The translations under genes and the position numbers were made by a program. Shown here one piece after another: positions 42,773 through 51,431 of a stretch of 64,000 bases of DNA. Source of the stretch: Bacillota bacterium (GTDB lineage Bacteria; Bacillota; Clostridia; Peptostreptococcales; Anaerovoracaceae); contig JAHZHL010000035.1 in assembly GCA_019420305.1 (NCBI GenBank), positions 152,834 to 216,833 of the forward strand, given 5' to 3'. Numbering within the stretch: the stretch's first letter is position 1; each line of letters opens with the position of its first letter. The notes below the pieces were generated by a model. It worked only from the letters and a program-made list of their open reading frames with translations. It made no database searches and was not told the origin of the DNA.

Positions 42773-42893
42773 TTCTTTCATCCGGACTATACCGTCGGTA
42801 CGGGATTCCCACCCGTTCGGCCCCGCAAGGCTCGTGGACTTATCGCCTAAACGCGCATCACCACCGGTGAGGACTTTCACCTCGCCCTGAAAC
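42773..42893 (-). promoter_or_regulatory. FMN riboswitch (RFN element)
   Basis: Read on the minus strand, the conserved blocks appear in order: AGGGCGAGGTGAAAGTCC, TCACCGGTGGT, AGTCCACGAGCC, GTGGGAATCCCGTACCGAC and GGTATAGTCCGGATGAAAGA. It controls the ribU gene. Confidence 0.97.
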
Positions 42894-42902
42894 AGATTAT
42901 CT

Positions 42903-43640
42903 TTACTCTTCTATTATAGGAGAAGCCTTTTGGTTTGTCAAATTTTTGCCGCCGGATTTTCCATGAGCCTTTTTATACCAGTCTGCCTCCCATAGTAAAT
43001 AGCGCGGGCTGCCCGGCGTAGCCTGATAGTATGCCGCCACCGTTTTAACTACCTTTTTGTTTCCCTTCTCATCTGCCACATAGCCGACTGTCGTGTCCGG
43101 ATTCTCTGAAAAGCTCCACATTACGGCATTTTTCAGAGGCTTTCGCTCAAATAACTGTGTCCAAAAAGAGCGGTTGCAGTGGACAATTTCCGCTTCATAA
43201 ATGCAATTTTTATCTTCTTTCAAAGTAATTGCTTCTGAATACAAACCCGCGTACGATTCTCCGTTAAACGTCAAATTATACAGCGTCGGATCTTTTTTAT
43301 CCCTCACAACTGACATTTTTAAATCTTCATAGGCAATCGGTTCCTCTATGGTCTGTAAAATCCAGGACCCTGCCATACATCCGCCTGTCACTGCCGCTAC
43401 AACCAGGGCTAAAATCACATATTTTTTTCGCAGAACCTTCCGTATTTTTTCAAGACCCCGCTTCGCGTCCGCGTGCTCCGCCGGAAACTTAAGGTTTTCC
43501 TTCATCTGCTCGAAGACTTCCCTGCAGGCTTCACATTCTTTGAGATGGGCTTCCACCACTTCCCGGCTTTCCTCACTACAGGCTTCATCAATATACAGGG
43601 GCAGCAGATCCTGTACAATATTACAACTCTGTTTATCCAT
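42903..43640 (-). CDS. Anti-sigma factor with zinc-finger (ZAS) domain
   Basis: 245-residue membrane protein that should hold the adjoining ECF sigma factor. His32, Cys36 and Cys39 (HLKECEAC) with Cys6 form the zinc-anchored ZAS domain; a single helix at about 73-95 (KYVILALVVAAVTGG) spans the membrane; the rest is extracytoplasmic. It overlaps the sigma gene by 8 bases. The 3' end of the gene contains the promoter of the next transcript (ribU). Confidence 0.85.
   Translation of the reverse strand: MDKQSCNIVQDLLPLYIDEACSEESREVVEAHLKECEACREVFEQMKENLKFPAEHADAKRGLEKIRKVLRKKYVILALVVAAVTGGCMAGSWILQTIEEPIAYEDLKMSVVRDKKDPTLYNLTFNGESYAGLYSEAITLKEDKNCIYEAEIVHCNRSFWTQLFERKPLKNAVMWSFSENPDTTVGYVADEKGNKKVVKTVAAYYQATPGSPRYLLWEADWYKKAHGKSGGKNLTNQKASPIIEE
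42913..42941 (-). promoter_or_regulatory. Consensus promoter of the FMN riboswitch, inside the anti-sigma gene
   Basis: TTGACA (42936-42941), 17-base spacer, TATAAT (42913-42918) on the minus strand: a perfect sigma-A match located in the last codons of the anti-sigma gene. Confidence 0.88.
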
Positions 43641-44121
43641 GATTTCCCTCCTTTAGTCGGCTCTGTATTCTCTGCTTTGCCCGATAGTAGGTCACTCGCG
43701 CCCAGTTTTCCGACTTGCCGAAAATCAGACCAATTTCTTTATACGGCAATTCTCCAAAAACCCGCATCGAGAAAACTTCCTTATATGGTTCGTCCAGATC
43801 ATGCAGAGTCCGGTAAATCCGAAGAGTCTCTTCCTTTTTGATAAAGTCTTCTTCTGTATTTTGAGAAGAAGCGGAATCAGGCGGCGGTTCTTCCGTAAAC
43901 CGCCTGCCCCTTTCCCTCATACGGAAATATTCGTTTTTCGCTATCTGACAAAGCCAGATCCGGATGTCACAGTCACCTCGGAAAGAATCGATTTTCTTAA
44001 GCGCTCGAAAAAAGGTTTCCTGGGTCACTTCTTCCGCCACAGACTGACTGCGGCTCAGCGAAAACACATAACAATACACATCTTTAAAATACTGATTGTA
44101 GACTTCATCAAAATACTTCAC
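43633..44121 (-). CDS. ECF sigma factor
   Basis: 162-residue extracytoplasmic-function sigma factor. Region 2 is VAEEVTQETFFRALKKIDSFRGDCDIRIWLCQIAKNEYFR (about 28-68); region 4 is LDEPYKEVFSMRVFGELPYKEIGLIFGKSENWARVTYYRAKQ (about 110-152). GTG start with GAGGTGG upstream. Together with the ZAS anti-sigma gene it forms a classic pair. It follows pepV by 56 bases. Confidence 0.92.
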   Translation of the reverse strand: MKYFDEVYNQYFKDVYCYVFSLSRSQSVAEEVTQETFFRALKKIDSFRGDCDIRIWLCQIAKNEYFRMRERGRRFTEEPPPDSASSQNTEEDFIKKEETLRIYRTLHDLDEPYKEVFSMRVFGELPYKEIGLIFGKSENWARVTYYRAKQRIQSRLKEGNHG

Positions 44122-44177
44122 AATTCCACCTCTTCAGTTATATGACCTGCGAGATCGGAAATCATTACAAACAAATT

Positions 44178-45638
44178 TTAATTTTTTTCTTCAACCTCCT
44201 CATTACCGGTTTCCGGCTCCGCGCCCGCCAGACGGTAAATGGCTTCCGCGTAAATCCGCGTCATCTTCATGAGATTCTCAATGGAAACACATTCGTTTTT
44301 CTGATGCTCCAGCTCCGGCTGCCCCGGAAATCTCGCGCCAAAAGCGATGACGTTTTTCATGGCCCGGGCATAAGTTCCGCCACCGATCACCAGAGGTTTA
44401 CTGTCCACATCACCGGTCTGCCGCTTATAAATGTCCATCAGCGTAACGATCATCGGATCATCTGCCGGAATATAAATGGGTTCTTCATGCTTTCCCTTTA
44501 CAATACCCAGGTTATACTCGTCCGCGGCCGGACGAATCGCCTCATACACAGCTTCCGCGCTGGATGTTACCGGATAGCGCACATTGATTGTCAGTGAAAC
44601 CGCTTCGCTGTCCAGCCGGATCATCCCCACATTTAAAACCAGGCTGCCCGATGGTTCATCAGCAAATCCGCATCCCAGAGAACGACCGTCCAGCTCGAAT
44701 CCGATCTTGGAATTATAAAAGGCAATGAAGTCATTCACATCATCGCCGGCAAAGTTCAGATGGCCTAGAAATTCCATCATAACCGAAATCGCGTTTACCC
44801 CCTGCTCTGGCTTTGCTCCATGGGCGGAAACTCCCTGCGCGGTAATTTCCAAGCTTTTCCCTACCCCTTTGCATTTTAGCCGCGCCTGCTTTTCCGCGGA
44901 AAACCGCGCGGCTTTTTCCCGAATTTCCTCATAGCCCACGCCAGAGGAGTCCCGTACAACCGCGCGGGCTGAATCCGCAACCATATTCGCGGCATTTCCG
45001 CCGGTCAGGCTACGAAGTTCCAGCCCCTTTTCCGAAGCCGGCGCGAATTTTTTCGCCAGATCAAAGACGAGAATTCCTTTTTCTCCGTGGATCGCCGGAA
45101 AATCCCCATCCGGCGTAAATCCGTAGTCCGGGGCGGACACTTTAGACAAGTAATGCTCCATGCCCTTCCAGTTGGTCTCTTCATCCAGACCCAGAATCAG
45201 CCGTACGCTGTCTTTCAGAGGAACTCCACTGTCTTTAACGGCTTTCATCGCGTAAAACGAAGCGACAACCGGGCCTTTATCATCCATCGTCCCCCTGCCG
45301 TAAATCACTCCGTCCTTAATAACTCCTCCATAAGGTTCTTCTTCCCATCCGCTGCCTTCCGGCACCACATCCAGATGGCCGACAATTCCCATAACCCGGT
45401 CGCTTTCACCTTTTAGCTCTATATGTCCGCCATAGTTATCCGTGTTTTTAACGGGAAACCCTTCCTTCTTTGCTGTCTCCAGCATATAAGAAAACGCCTT
45501 TTGAACGCCTTCCCCAAAAGGCATTTCCCCTTCTGTATCTTCTGCCACACTTTTTATGGCAATCAGCTCCTGCAAAGTCTGCAGGAGCTGCTCTTTATTT
45601 TCATCAATGTTCTGATTGATCAAATCCAAGTATTCCAT
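44178..45638 (-). CDS. pepV: PepV-like dipeptidase (M20 family)
   Basis: 486-residue metallopeptidase cleaving dipeptides in the cytoplasm. Zinc ligands are His88 and Asp90 (GHLDVVP), Asp119/120 (GRGTMDDKG) and Glu153/154 (GLDEETNWKG); length and insert match PepV. The ATG at 45638 has TTGGAGG 6 bases upstream and lies inside the last 35 bases of capA, so the genes overlap. Confidence 0.9.
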   Translation of the reverse strand: MEYLDLINQNIDENKEQLLQTLQELIAIKSVAEDTEGEMPFGEGVQKAFSYMLETAKKEGFPVKNTDNYGGHIELKGESDRVMGIVGHLDVVPEGSGWEEEPYGGVIKDGVIYGRGTMDDKGPVVASFYAMKAVKDSGVPLKDSVRLILGLDEETNWKGMEHYLSKVSAPDYGFTPDGDFPAIHGEKGILVFDLAKKFAPASEKGLELRSLTGGNAANMVADSARAVVRDSSGVGYEEIREKAARFSAEKQARLKCKGVGKSLEITAQGVSAHGAKPEQGVNAISVMMEFLGHLNFAGDDVNDFIAFYNSKIGFELDGRSLGCGFADEPSGSLVLNVGMIRLDSEAVSLTINVRYPVTSSAEAVYEAIRPAADEYNLGIVKGKHEEPIYIPADDPMIVTLMDIYKRQTGDVDSKPLVIGGGTYARAMKNVIAFGARFPGQPELEHQKNECVSIENLMKMTRIYAEAIYRLAGAEPETGNEEVEEKN

Positions 45639-46839
45639 TTGCGTCCTCCAATGCCTGTTCCGCTCTGGAAAGATGTCCGGAAACCTCCAGAGCCTCATTT
45701 TCCTCCAAGCCTTCGCTCAGAGGAATAATCTCATAAACCTGTTTCCCTTCCGAATAGTATTTGTCTACCCAGGTCGGAATTCCTCCCATCCGGATCTCTG
45801 TAATCCCATCTTTTTCCGACCAGGTAAGATCCACCTGCGCCATCAGGCCCTGCTCTGTATAACGATTCCCCAGAGTTTCCGTCCTCTGATTGGAAATGAA
45901 GTTCCCCATGCTGTAGAAAACCGGCACCTTCCTGTCGGATCCCTCAGGCTCCAGATATTCCGCCTCCTGCAGAACGTGAGGATGCGAAGCGAAAATAATA
46001 TCCGCGCCCATTTCCGCTGTCTTTCGGGCAAGCTTTCTCTGATTTTTATTAGCTTCTTGCTGATATTCCTCACCCCAGTGGTAATATGCGATTACAATCT
46101 CCGCCCCTGCTTCTTTCGCTCCTTTGATGGCTTCCTCAATCTTGGGGAGATCCTCCTCCAGCGTATTGAAATTAAAGGAATTGATGTGATCCGCCACTTC
46201 ATCAGAGACATAGCTGCCATTAATGGAAACATCTCCCTGTCCGGATCCCGTCTCGTAAGTAAAGGCCACAATTCCGATTTTAACTCCATTAACCTCCTCA
46301 ATCAGATAACGGGGATCCGATTCCTGCCGCACGCTACCTACTGTGTCCAGGCCTTTTTTCTGAAGAACCCGCTGGGTCCGCAGAATTCCGGAAATCCCTT
46401 TGTCCGCCATATGATTGTTGGCCGTAATTCCCACATCAAAACCCGCCTTTGCCAGAGCCGAGGCCAGGGCGTCCGGCGCGCTAAAAAGAGGAAACCCCGT
46501 GTAAGGTTCCCCGGCAAAGGTCGTTTCTACATTACAGAGCGCCAGATCTGCCGCTTCGATATACGGTTTGACATATTTGAAATTATTATTGTAGCTATAC
46601 CGCCCTCTGGACGCATTGTACTGCGCCGTAGTCTGCGGACTATGAGACATGACGTCCCCCACACACAGAATAGACAGGTCTGTTTCTTTTGGCGCCCGCG
46701 GCGTCTCCAATTCCGAAGCGCCCGGTACATTCCTGTCTGCGGAAATCGTCCATGTTAAAAGAACTGCCAGCCCCAGAACAACCAGAGCCAGCAGAATCAC
46801 AGTCACCGCCGCAGTTTTACTTATCTTATTCTTTCCCAT
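45604..46839 (-). CDS. CapA family protein (poly-gamma-glutamate synthesis-like)
   Basis: 411-residue metallophosphatase-fold protein with an N-terminal signal anchor (about 8-32). Metal-site motifs are LCVGDVMSHS, NVETTFAG, TANNHMADKG, YYHWGEE and ASHPHVLQ, and FYSMGNFISNQ closes the core. Family members work in capsule (poly-gamma-glutamate) release or wall processing. No capBC is nearby, so the role is uncertain. The ribosome binding site is weak. Confidence 0.85.
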   Translation of the reverse strand: MGKNKISKTAAVTVILLALVVLGLAVLLTWTISADRNVPGASELETPRAPKETDLSILCVGDVMSHSPQTTAQYNASRGRYSYNNNFKYVKPYIEAADLALCNVETTFAGEPYTGFPLFSAPDALASALAKAGFDVGITANNHMADKGISGILRTQRVLQKKGLDTVGSVRQESDPRYLIEEVNGVKIGIVAFTYETGSGQGDVSINGSYVSDEVADHINSFNFNTLEEDLPKIEEAIKGAKEAGAEIVIAYYHWGEEYQQEANKNQRKLARKTAEMGADIIFASHPHVLQEAEYLEPEGSDRKVPVFYSMGNFISNQRTETLGNRYTEQGLMAQVDLTWSEKDGITEIRMGGIPTWVDKYYSEGKQVYEIIPLSEGLEENEALEVSGHLSRAEQALEDANGILGFDQSEH

Positions 46840-46865
46840 AAATCTGCCGCTTTATATTCTCTTGT

Positions 46866-47090
46866 CTACTGAACCGCTTCCACACCTTTGATTTCCGGAT
46901 AGCTTTCCGTCAGGATCCGTTCAACAACACCTTTAATTGTCATCTGAGCCCCCGGACATCCCGCGCAGTGCCCCTGCAGTCTTACTTTTACAATATGATC
47001 GTCCGTATACTCGACAAACTCAATGTCTCCCCCATCTCTCTGCAGAAAAGGACGAATCTGCTCTAAACCTTCTTTAATTTTCTGTTCCAT
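46866..47090 (-). CDS. NifU-like C-terminal domain protein (Fe-S scaffold)
   Basis: 74-residue protein equal to the NifU C-terminal domain, which holds or transfers Fe-S clusters. The motif HCAGCPGAQMTIKGVVE provides the CxxC pair. GAGGAG precedes the ATG at 47090, which overlaps the end of the binding-protein gene by 17 bases; a longer frame only adds a poly-Lys tail from the other gene. It is not with sufBCD or iscS here. Confidence 0.88.
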   Translation of the reverse strand: MEQKIKEGLEQIRPFLQRDGGDIEFVEYTDDHIVKVRLQGHCAGCPGAQMTIKGVVERILTESYPEIKGVEAVQ

Positions 47091-48345
47091 TTTTTTTCTC
47101 CTCTTTCTTTTTTTCTTGTTTTTTGCTCTTATCTGATTGTTGCTCCGGCTCATCCGGCGCAATGGTACAGATTGATGTTATTTTTTGATTTTCAAATGTA
47201 TTTATAACAACGGATTTCTTTGGATCTCCGATGCTGTCAAACGTAATTTCTCCCGACGCCCCCTGGAAGTTCTCTGTCTGGGCCAGCGCTTCCCGAACCG
47301 TCTCGCCTGTGCAGTTTTCTCCAGCCCGCTCAATGGCCTGAATGGCAATCAGATAGGCGTCGAATCCCAACGCCGTCGCCGCGTCAGCCGATTCTTTCCC
47401 ATATTTTTCCTCATAAGCGTCCAAAAACTCCTGAGAAGTTTCCGTTACCGTTTCCTCGTCTGTATATAAAGTGGAAAACGCCACGTTATTTGTAATTCCA
47501 TTCCCCGCAAGATCCCGGAACTCATCGCTTTCCCAGGTGCTGTCTCCCAGGAAAGTCACATTGTCAAGATTCATCTTTTTCGCCTGTTTTAATACATTGA
47601 CCGCGTCGGTCACATCCCCCGCAAGAAATACCGTATTGACGCCGGAGTCTTTAATGGCCTGAAGCTGGGTGGAAAAGTCCTCCGCCCCGCTTTCAAAAGT
47701 CTGATATACCGTAATTGCCTGATCGTCTCCGGTCAATTCCACCATTTTATCTTTGAAGGTGCTGGCCATGGAGACTGCCTGATCATTATTCTCCGGAACC
47801 ATAATTCCGGATGTTTTTTCATTCCGTTCTTCATAAACATAACGGGCCAGCGCTTCGCCCTGATAGGATTCTACAAAGCATACCCGGAAATAATACGGAT
47901 GGTTGCTGGTAACCAGCGGATTGGTGTTGGTAATCGCGATCCCCGGAACTTTCGCCTCTTCCAGATAGTGGCTCGCGATCAGCGAATAAATATTTCCATA
48001 GCTTCCCAGTACCACCAGCGGCTGTTTTTTCATCAGATCCGCCATCGCGGTTTCCGCGGAATCCATATCGGACTTATTATCCGCGTAAACCAGCTCCACT
48101 TTTTTCCCCAGGACTTCCGGATAAAGTTCATTCGCCAGTTCGATCCCTTCCACCTCCAGACGTCCTCCTTCTTCGTCGGAACCGCTCATCGGCTCGTAAA
48201 CGCCGATCCGGATCGTGTCATCCGCCTGCGAATCTTTATTGATAAACGCTTCTTTAAAATTGTCAAACGTGGTGCATCCCGACAGCGCCAGACAACATAC
48301 CGCCGCAGTCAGAAGCCCCGCAATCCATCTTCTCGTCATTTTCAT
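47074..48345 (-). CDS. ABC transporter substrate-binding lipoprotein, branched-chain amino acid type
   Basis: 423-residue exported lipoprotein (lipobox LSGC at about residues 21-24) with a Leu/Ile/Val-binding fold (TIRIGVYEPMSGSDEEGG ... VVLGSYGNIYSLIASHYLEEAKVPGIAITNTNP). The last 30 residues are very rich in Lys and Glu. No permease or ATPase genes adjoin, so it is an orphan receptor or serves a distant livHMGF set. Two starts (48345 or 48339) are possible. Confidence 0.85.
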   Translation of the reverse strand: MKMTRRWIAGLLTAAVCCLALSGCTTFDNFKEAFINKDSQADDTIRIGVYEPMSGSDEEGGRLEVEGIELANELYPEVLGKKVELVYADNKSDMDSAETAMADLMKKQPLVVLGSYGNIYSLIASHYLEEAKVPGIAITNTNPLVTSNHPYYFRVCFVESYQGEALARYVYEERNEKTSGIMVPENNDQAVSMASTFKDKMVELTGDDQAITVYQTFESGAEDFSTQLQAIKDSGVNTVFLAGDVTDAVNVLKQAKKMNLDNVTFLGDSTWESDEFRDLAGNGITNNVAFSTLYTDEETVTETSQEFLDAYEEKYGKESADAATALGFDAYLIAIQAIERAGENCTGETVREALAQTENFQGASGEITFDSIGDPKKSVVINTFENQKITSICTIAPDEPEQQSDKSKKQEKKKEEKKNGTEN

Positions 48346-48426
48346 ACCCTTATCTCTTACTCCTTAAACGCTTCCCCAATGATAATTTCCCCTGTTTATG
48401 CTTTTCTTACATAGGAATACAACAAA

Positions 48427-48455
48427 TTATACCCTTTTTTTCAAAAAAGGTAAAG
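48427..48455 (-). promoter_or_regulatory. Promoter of the binding-protein gene
   Basis: TTTACC (48450-48455), 17-base spacer, TATAAT (48427-48432) on the minus strand. Confidence 0.62.
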
Positions 48456-48473
48456 CCTGCAGTAAAAAAAGGT

Positions 48474-48502
48474 TGTTTTAACCTGGCAAAAGGTGGTATA
48501 AC
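48474..48502 (+). promoter_or_regulatory. Probable promoter of rubrerythrin gene
   Basis: TTGTTT (48474-48479), 17-base spacer, TATAAC (48497-48502) with the extension TGG just before it. Confidence 0.5.
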
Positions 48503-48545
48503 TAAAGAAGTGAAAGTAATTAAATTTATTGGGAGGTAGAAAATT

Positions 48546-49088
48546 ATGAAATGGACATGTTCAGTATGCGGTTATACTTATGAAGGACCGGAACCACCAG
48601 AGAAATGCCCGCAGTGCGGCGTTCCTGCTGAAAAATTTGTAAAAGCGGAAGAAGGAAAGAAAGAATGGGCGGATCAGCATGTAGTCGGCGTTGCGAAAGG
48701 CGTTGATCCGGAAATCATTCAGGGGCTGAGAGACAACTTCACAGGCGAATGTACCGAAGTTGGTATGTATCTGGCTATGGCGAGAGTTGCTCACAGAGAA
48801 GGTTATCCGGAAATCGGCCTGTACTGGGAAAAAGCTGCTTGGGAAGAAGCAGAACATGCTGCTAAATTCGCGGAACTTCTGGGAGAAGTTGTTACGGACT
48901 CCACAAAGAAGAATCTGGAAATGCGCGTAGACGCTGAAAATGGCGCTTGCGCAGGTAAGAAAGCTCTCGCTAAAATGGCGAAAGATCAGAACCTGGACGC
49001 AATCCACGATACGGTTCACGAAATGGCAAAGGACGAAGCTCGTCACGGCTGTGCCTTCGAAGGCCTGCTGAAGAGATACTTTGGCTAA
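48546..49088 (+). CDS. Rubrerythrin, reverse domain order
   Basis: 180-residue peroxide-reducing di-iron protein. A rubredoxin-like knuckle comes first (Cys5, Cys8, Cys21, Cys24), then a ferritin-like bundle with NFTGECTEVGMYLAMARVA, WEEAEHAAKFAELLGE and DEARHGCAFEGLL. The N-terminal rubredoxin marks it as the reverse rubrerythrin type of Clostridia, an NADH peroxidase protecting against oxygen. GGGAGG precedes the ATG, and a good terminator follows. Confidence 0.93.
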   Translation: MKWTCSVCGYTYEGPEPPEKCPQCGVPAEKFVKAEEGKKEWADQHVVGVAKGVDPEIIQGLRDNFTGECTEVGMYLAMARVAHREGYPEIGLYWEKAAWEEAEHAAKFAELLGEVVTDSTKKNLEMRVDAENGACAGKKALAKMAKDQNLDAIHDTVHEMAKDEARHGCAFEGLLKRYFG

Positions 49089-49103
49089 GCGATGAGAAAA
49101 GTC

Positions 49104-49135
49104 AGGATGCAGAGTTTTTCTGCATCCTCTTTTTT
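49104..49135 (+). terminator. Terminator of the rubrerythrin gene
   Basis: AGGATGCAGA (49104-49113) and TCTGCATCCT (49119-49128) followed by a T-rich tail. Confidence 0.92.
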
Positions 49136-49155
49136 ATTAAGGAGGAAATTGAATT

Positions 49156-50319
49156 ATGAAAAAGTTTCAATACTATATCCCGACACGCGTATTGTTTGGG
49201 CAGGGCGCTCTGGGCGGTCTGCATAAAGCCGGGATCCCCGGAAAGAAAGGGCTGATTGTAATCAGCAGCGGGAAGTCCACAAAAGCCAACGGGTATCTGG
49301 CCCGTGTCGAAGAACAGCTGGAACTGGCCGGGTGTGAACATGTTCTTTTTGACAAAATCCTGCCGAATCCGGTGCTGCGCCATGTGGAGGAAGGGGCACA
49401 GCTCGCCAAGGAACAGGGATGTGATTTTGTTGTCGGGCTTGGCGGAGGAAGCAGCATGGACGCTGCCAAAGCCATCGCGGTCATGGCGACCAACCCCGGA
49501 AACTACTGGGATTACAACGGAGGAAAAACAGGAAAAAACCTCCCTCTTGCGTGCGATCCCCTGCCGATTATTGAAATCACAACTACCGCCGGCACCGGTT
49601 CCGAGGTAGATCCTACAGCGGTGATCACGAAAGAAGATACCAACGAAAAATGCGGACTTGTAAATGAAAAGCTCTATCCCGCAATCTCCGTTGTAGATCC
49701 GGATCTGATGATGACGGTTCCGCCGATGCTGACGGCTTACCAGGGGTTTGACGCGCTGTTTCACGCTGTGGAAAGCGTCATCAACAAATACGAAAATCCG
49801 ATGGGAGAAATGTTTGCCCTGAAAGCGATTGAATATGTTGCCCGCTATCTGCCTGCCGCCGTAAAGGACGGAAGCGACTCCGAAGCGCGCGGTTATGTGG
49901 CCCTTGCCAATTCCCTCGCCGCGTATTTTATGCTCTGCACTTCCGAGCATTCCATGGAACACGCCCTCAGCGCGTACCATCCGGATCTGCCCCACGGCGC
50001 CGGCCTCATCATGCTCAGTATGGCGTGGCATGGTCATTTTGTAAAAAATCACGCCTGTGATGATCTTTACATCCGAATGGCCAAAGCCATGGGAAAAGAG
50101 GATGCTTCCAGGGCCGAAGATTTCCTCGACCTCCTTCATCAGCTTCAGGTCGACTGCGGCGTAGAAAATCTGAAAATGAGCGATTACGGAGTAACAAAGG
50201 AAGAACTTCCTTCTCTCGTGGAAAATGCCCGTGAATCCATGGGAAAGCTCTTTTCCATGGACCCCGCGGCTCTTTCAGACGAGGATGTTCTGCGAATTTA
50301 CGAGGAATCCTACCGCTAA
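49156..50319 (+). CDS. Iron-containing alcohol dehydrogenase
   Basis: 387-residue group III alcohol dehydrogenase, NAD(P)H-dependent, cytoplasmic. GLGGGSSMDAAKAIA is the nucleotide loop, TTAGTGSEVDPTAVI the active-site stretch, and the iron ligands are the Asp in SVVDPDLM and the His in DALFHAVES, EHSMEHALSA and LPHGAG. Butanol, 1,3-propanediol or similar substrates are possible. AAGGAGG precedes the ATG. It lies in the wake of the rubrerythrin terminator, so it has its own or read-through transcription. Confidence 0.92.
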   Translation: MKKFQYYIPTRVLFGQGALGGLHKAGIPGKKGLIVISSGKSTKANGYLARVEEQLELAGCEHVLFDKILPNPVLRHVEEGAQLAKEQGCDFVVGLGGGSSMDAAKAIAVMATNPGNYWDYNGGKTGKNLPLACDPLPIIEITTTAGTGSEVDPTAVITKEDTNEKCGLVNEKLYPAISVVDPDLMMTVPPMLTAYQGFDALFHAVESVINKYENPMGEMFALKAIEYVARYLPAAVKDGSDSEARGYVALANSLAAYFMLCTSEHSMEHALSAYHPDLPHGAGLIMLSMAWHGHFVKNHACDDLYIRMAKAMGKEDASRAEDFLDLLHQLQVDCGVENLKMSDYGVTKEELPSLVENARESMGKLFSMDPAALSDEDVLRIYEESYR

Positions 50320-50324
50320 TTCTG

Positions 50325-50365
50325 AAAAAGGAAGCCCGGCGTATGTGCTGAGCTTCCTTTTTTAT
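50325..50365 (+). terminator. Terminator of the alcohol dehydrogenase gene
   Basis: AAAAAGGAAGC (50325-50335) pairs with GCTTCCTTTTT (50352-50362). Confidence 0.82.
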
Positions 50366-50380
50366 TTGACTTCATACCGG

Positions 50381-50423
50381 TTTTGTATCCACCTTTCTAA
50401 AATTTATCTAACTGGATACAAAA
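50381..50423. repeat. Inverted repeat in the convergent intergenic region
   Basis: TTTTGTATCC (50381-50390) and GGATACAAAA (50414-50423) are exact complements 23 bases apart. No gene use is evident. The rest of the 251-base gap shows nothing coding. Confidence 0.5.
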
Positions 50424-50570
50424 CTTTCCCATTTTCACAGTCGTTTTTTGAAAAAATCGTTTTTTATTGGATTTTTAAGAGCTGAAGATCGTACAAACCC
50501 ATAACTTTTGTATTCACATGCGGGATTTGAGCGCTTCTGGCTACAAAGCCCCTATGGTTTCCATCTTTCC

Positions 50571-51431
50571 TTACTGGAAATGAAGCTCTAAGTCTCCCGC
50601 GTTGGTCCTTGCGACGAGATGGTTCTTTGCCCCTGGATTTTCAACACGATAGGAACCGTTTGCCTCAAGTCCGTCCACCTCGCAGTCGCCCGCATCCGCA
50701 TCCGCTTCAATGGTGTAAGTCTCTTTCGAGAGCTGTGTAGAGAACGTACAGTCCCCCATGTCGCAGCTGATATTTGTCGTTCCGGAAAAAGTTCCTGACA
50801 GTTCGAGATCCCCGGCGTTCGTCTGGATATCCGCCGCTTTCGTATTCAGCGCGGTTCCGTCCACATCTCCCATATCCGACACAAGCCGGAAGGTGTCTGC
50901 CGTAATTTCACTGAGTTCCACGTCTCCCGCGCTAGTCTCAATCTGGACACTCTTCGCCGCCACATTGCCTAGCGTGATGTCCCCCATATCGCTGTCTGCC
51001 TTTATCTGGTCAAACTTTGTACCCTGCGGATAATAAATGGTGATACTCTCATCTTCATCACTTCCGTTATAAAAGCTTAGATAGACCTGTTTACCCTTTT
51101 CCGCGGAAGGCTTTATAATCAGCGTCTGATTCTTTACTTCCACGGAAGGTGCGCCTCTCCTCTGGGCATAAAGGACTTCCACACGCCAGGAGTCGCTTTC
51201 AGCGAATCTGACATCACCTGCGCCTGAGGAAATATCTACCGAAGAAAAAGGCTGACATTCATAGCTTTGGGACTGCATTTTCTCCGGGCCAAAGGAAATC
51301 CACGGCACTTTTTCCTGAATCCGCGCCAGCCCCTGGATCCCCCCTGCCGCCAGTCCCGCGACAGAGAAAATCACTCCGATTCCAACCACAATACCGCAAA
51401 TCAGCAGAAATACTTTCATTTTCTTACGCAT
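50571..51431 (-). CDS. DUF4097-family beta-repeat protein, membrane anchored
   Basis: 286-residue protein with an N-terminal anchor helix (about 7-29) and a right-handed beta-repeat domain built of about seven repeats containing the consensus GAGD or DMGD (SSGAGDVRF, DSDMGDITL, TSAGDVEL, SDMGDVDG, TNAGDLEL, CDMGDCTF, DAGDCEV, TNAGDLEL). Function of the family is not known. It overlaps DUF1700 by 8 bases in the padR operon. Confidence 0.85.
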   Translation of the reverse strand: MRKKMKVFLLICGIVVGIGVIFSVAGLAAGGIQGLARIQEKVPWISFGPEKMQSQSYECQPFSSVDISSGAGDVRFAESDSWRVEVLYAQRRGAPSVEVKNQTLIIKPSAEKGKQVYLSFYNGSDEDESITIYYPQGTKFDQIKADSDMGDITLGNVAAKSVQIETSAGDVELSEITADTFRLVSDMGDVDGTALNTKAADIQTNAGDLELSGTFSGTTNISCDMGDCTFSTQLSKETYTIEADADAGDCEVDGLEANGSYRVENPGAKNHLVARTNAGDLELHFQ

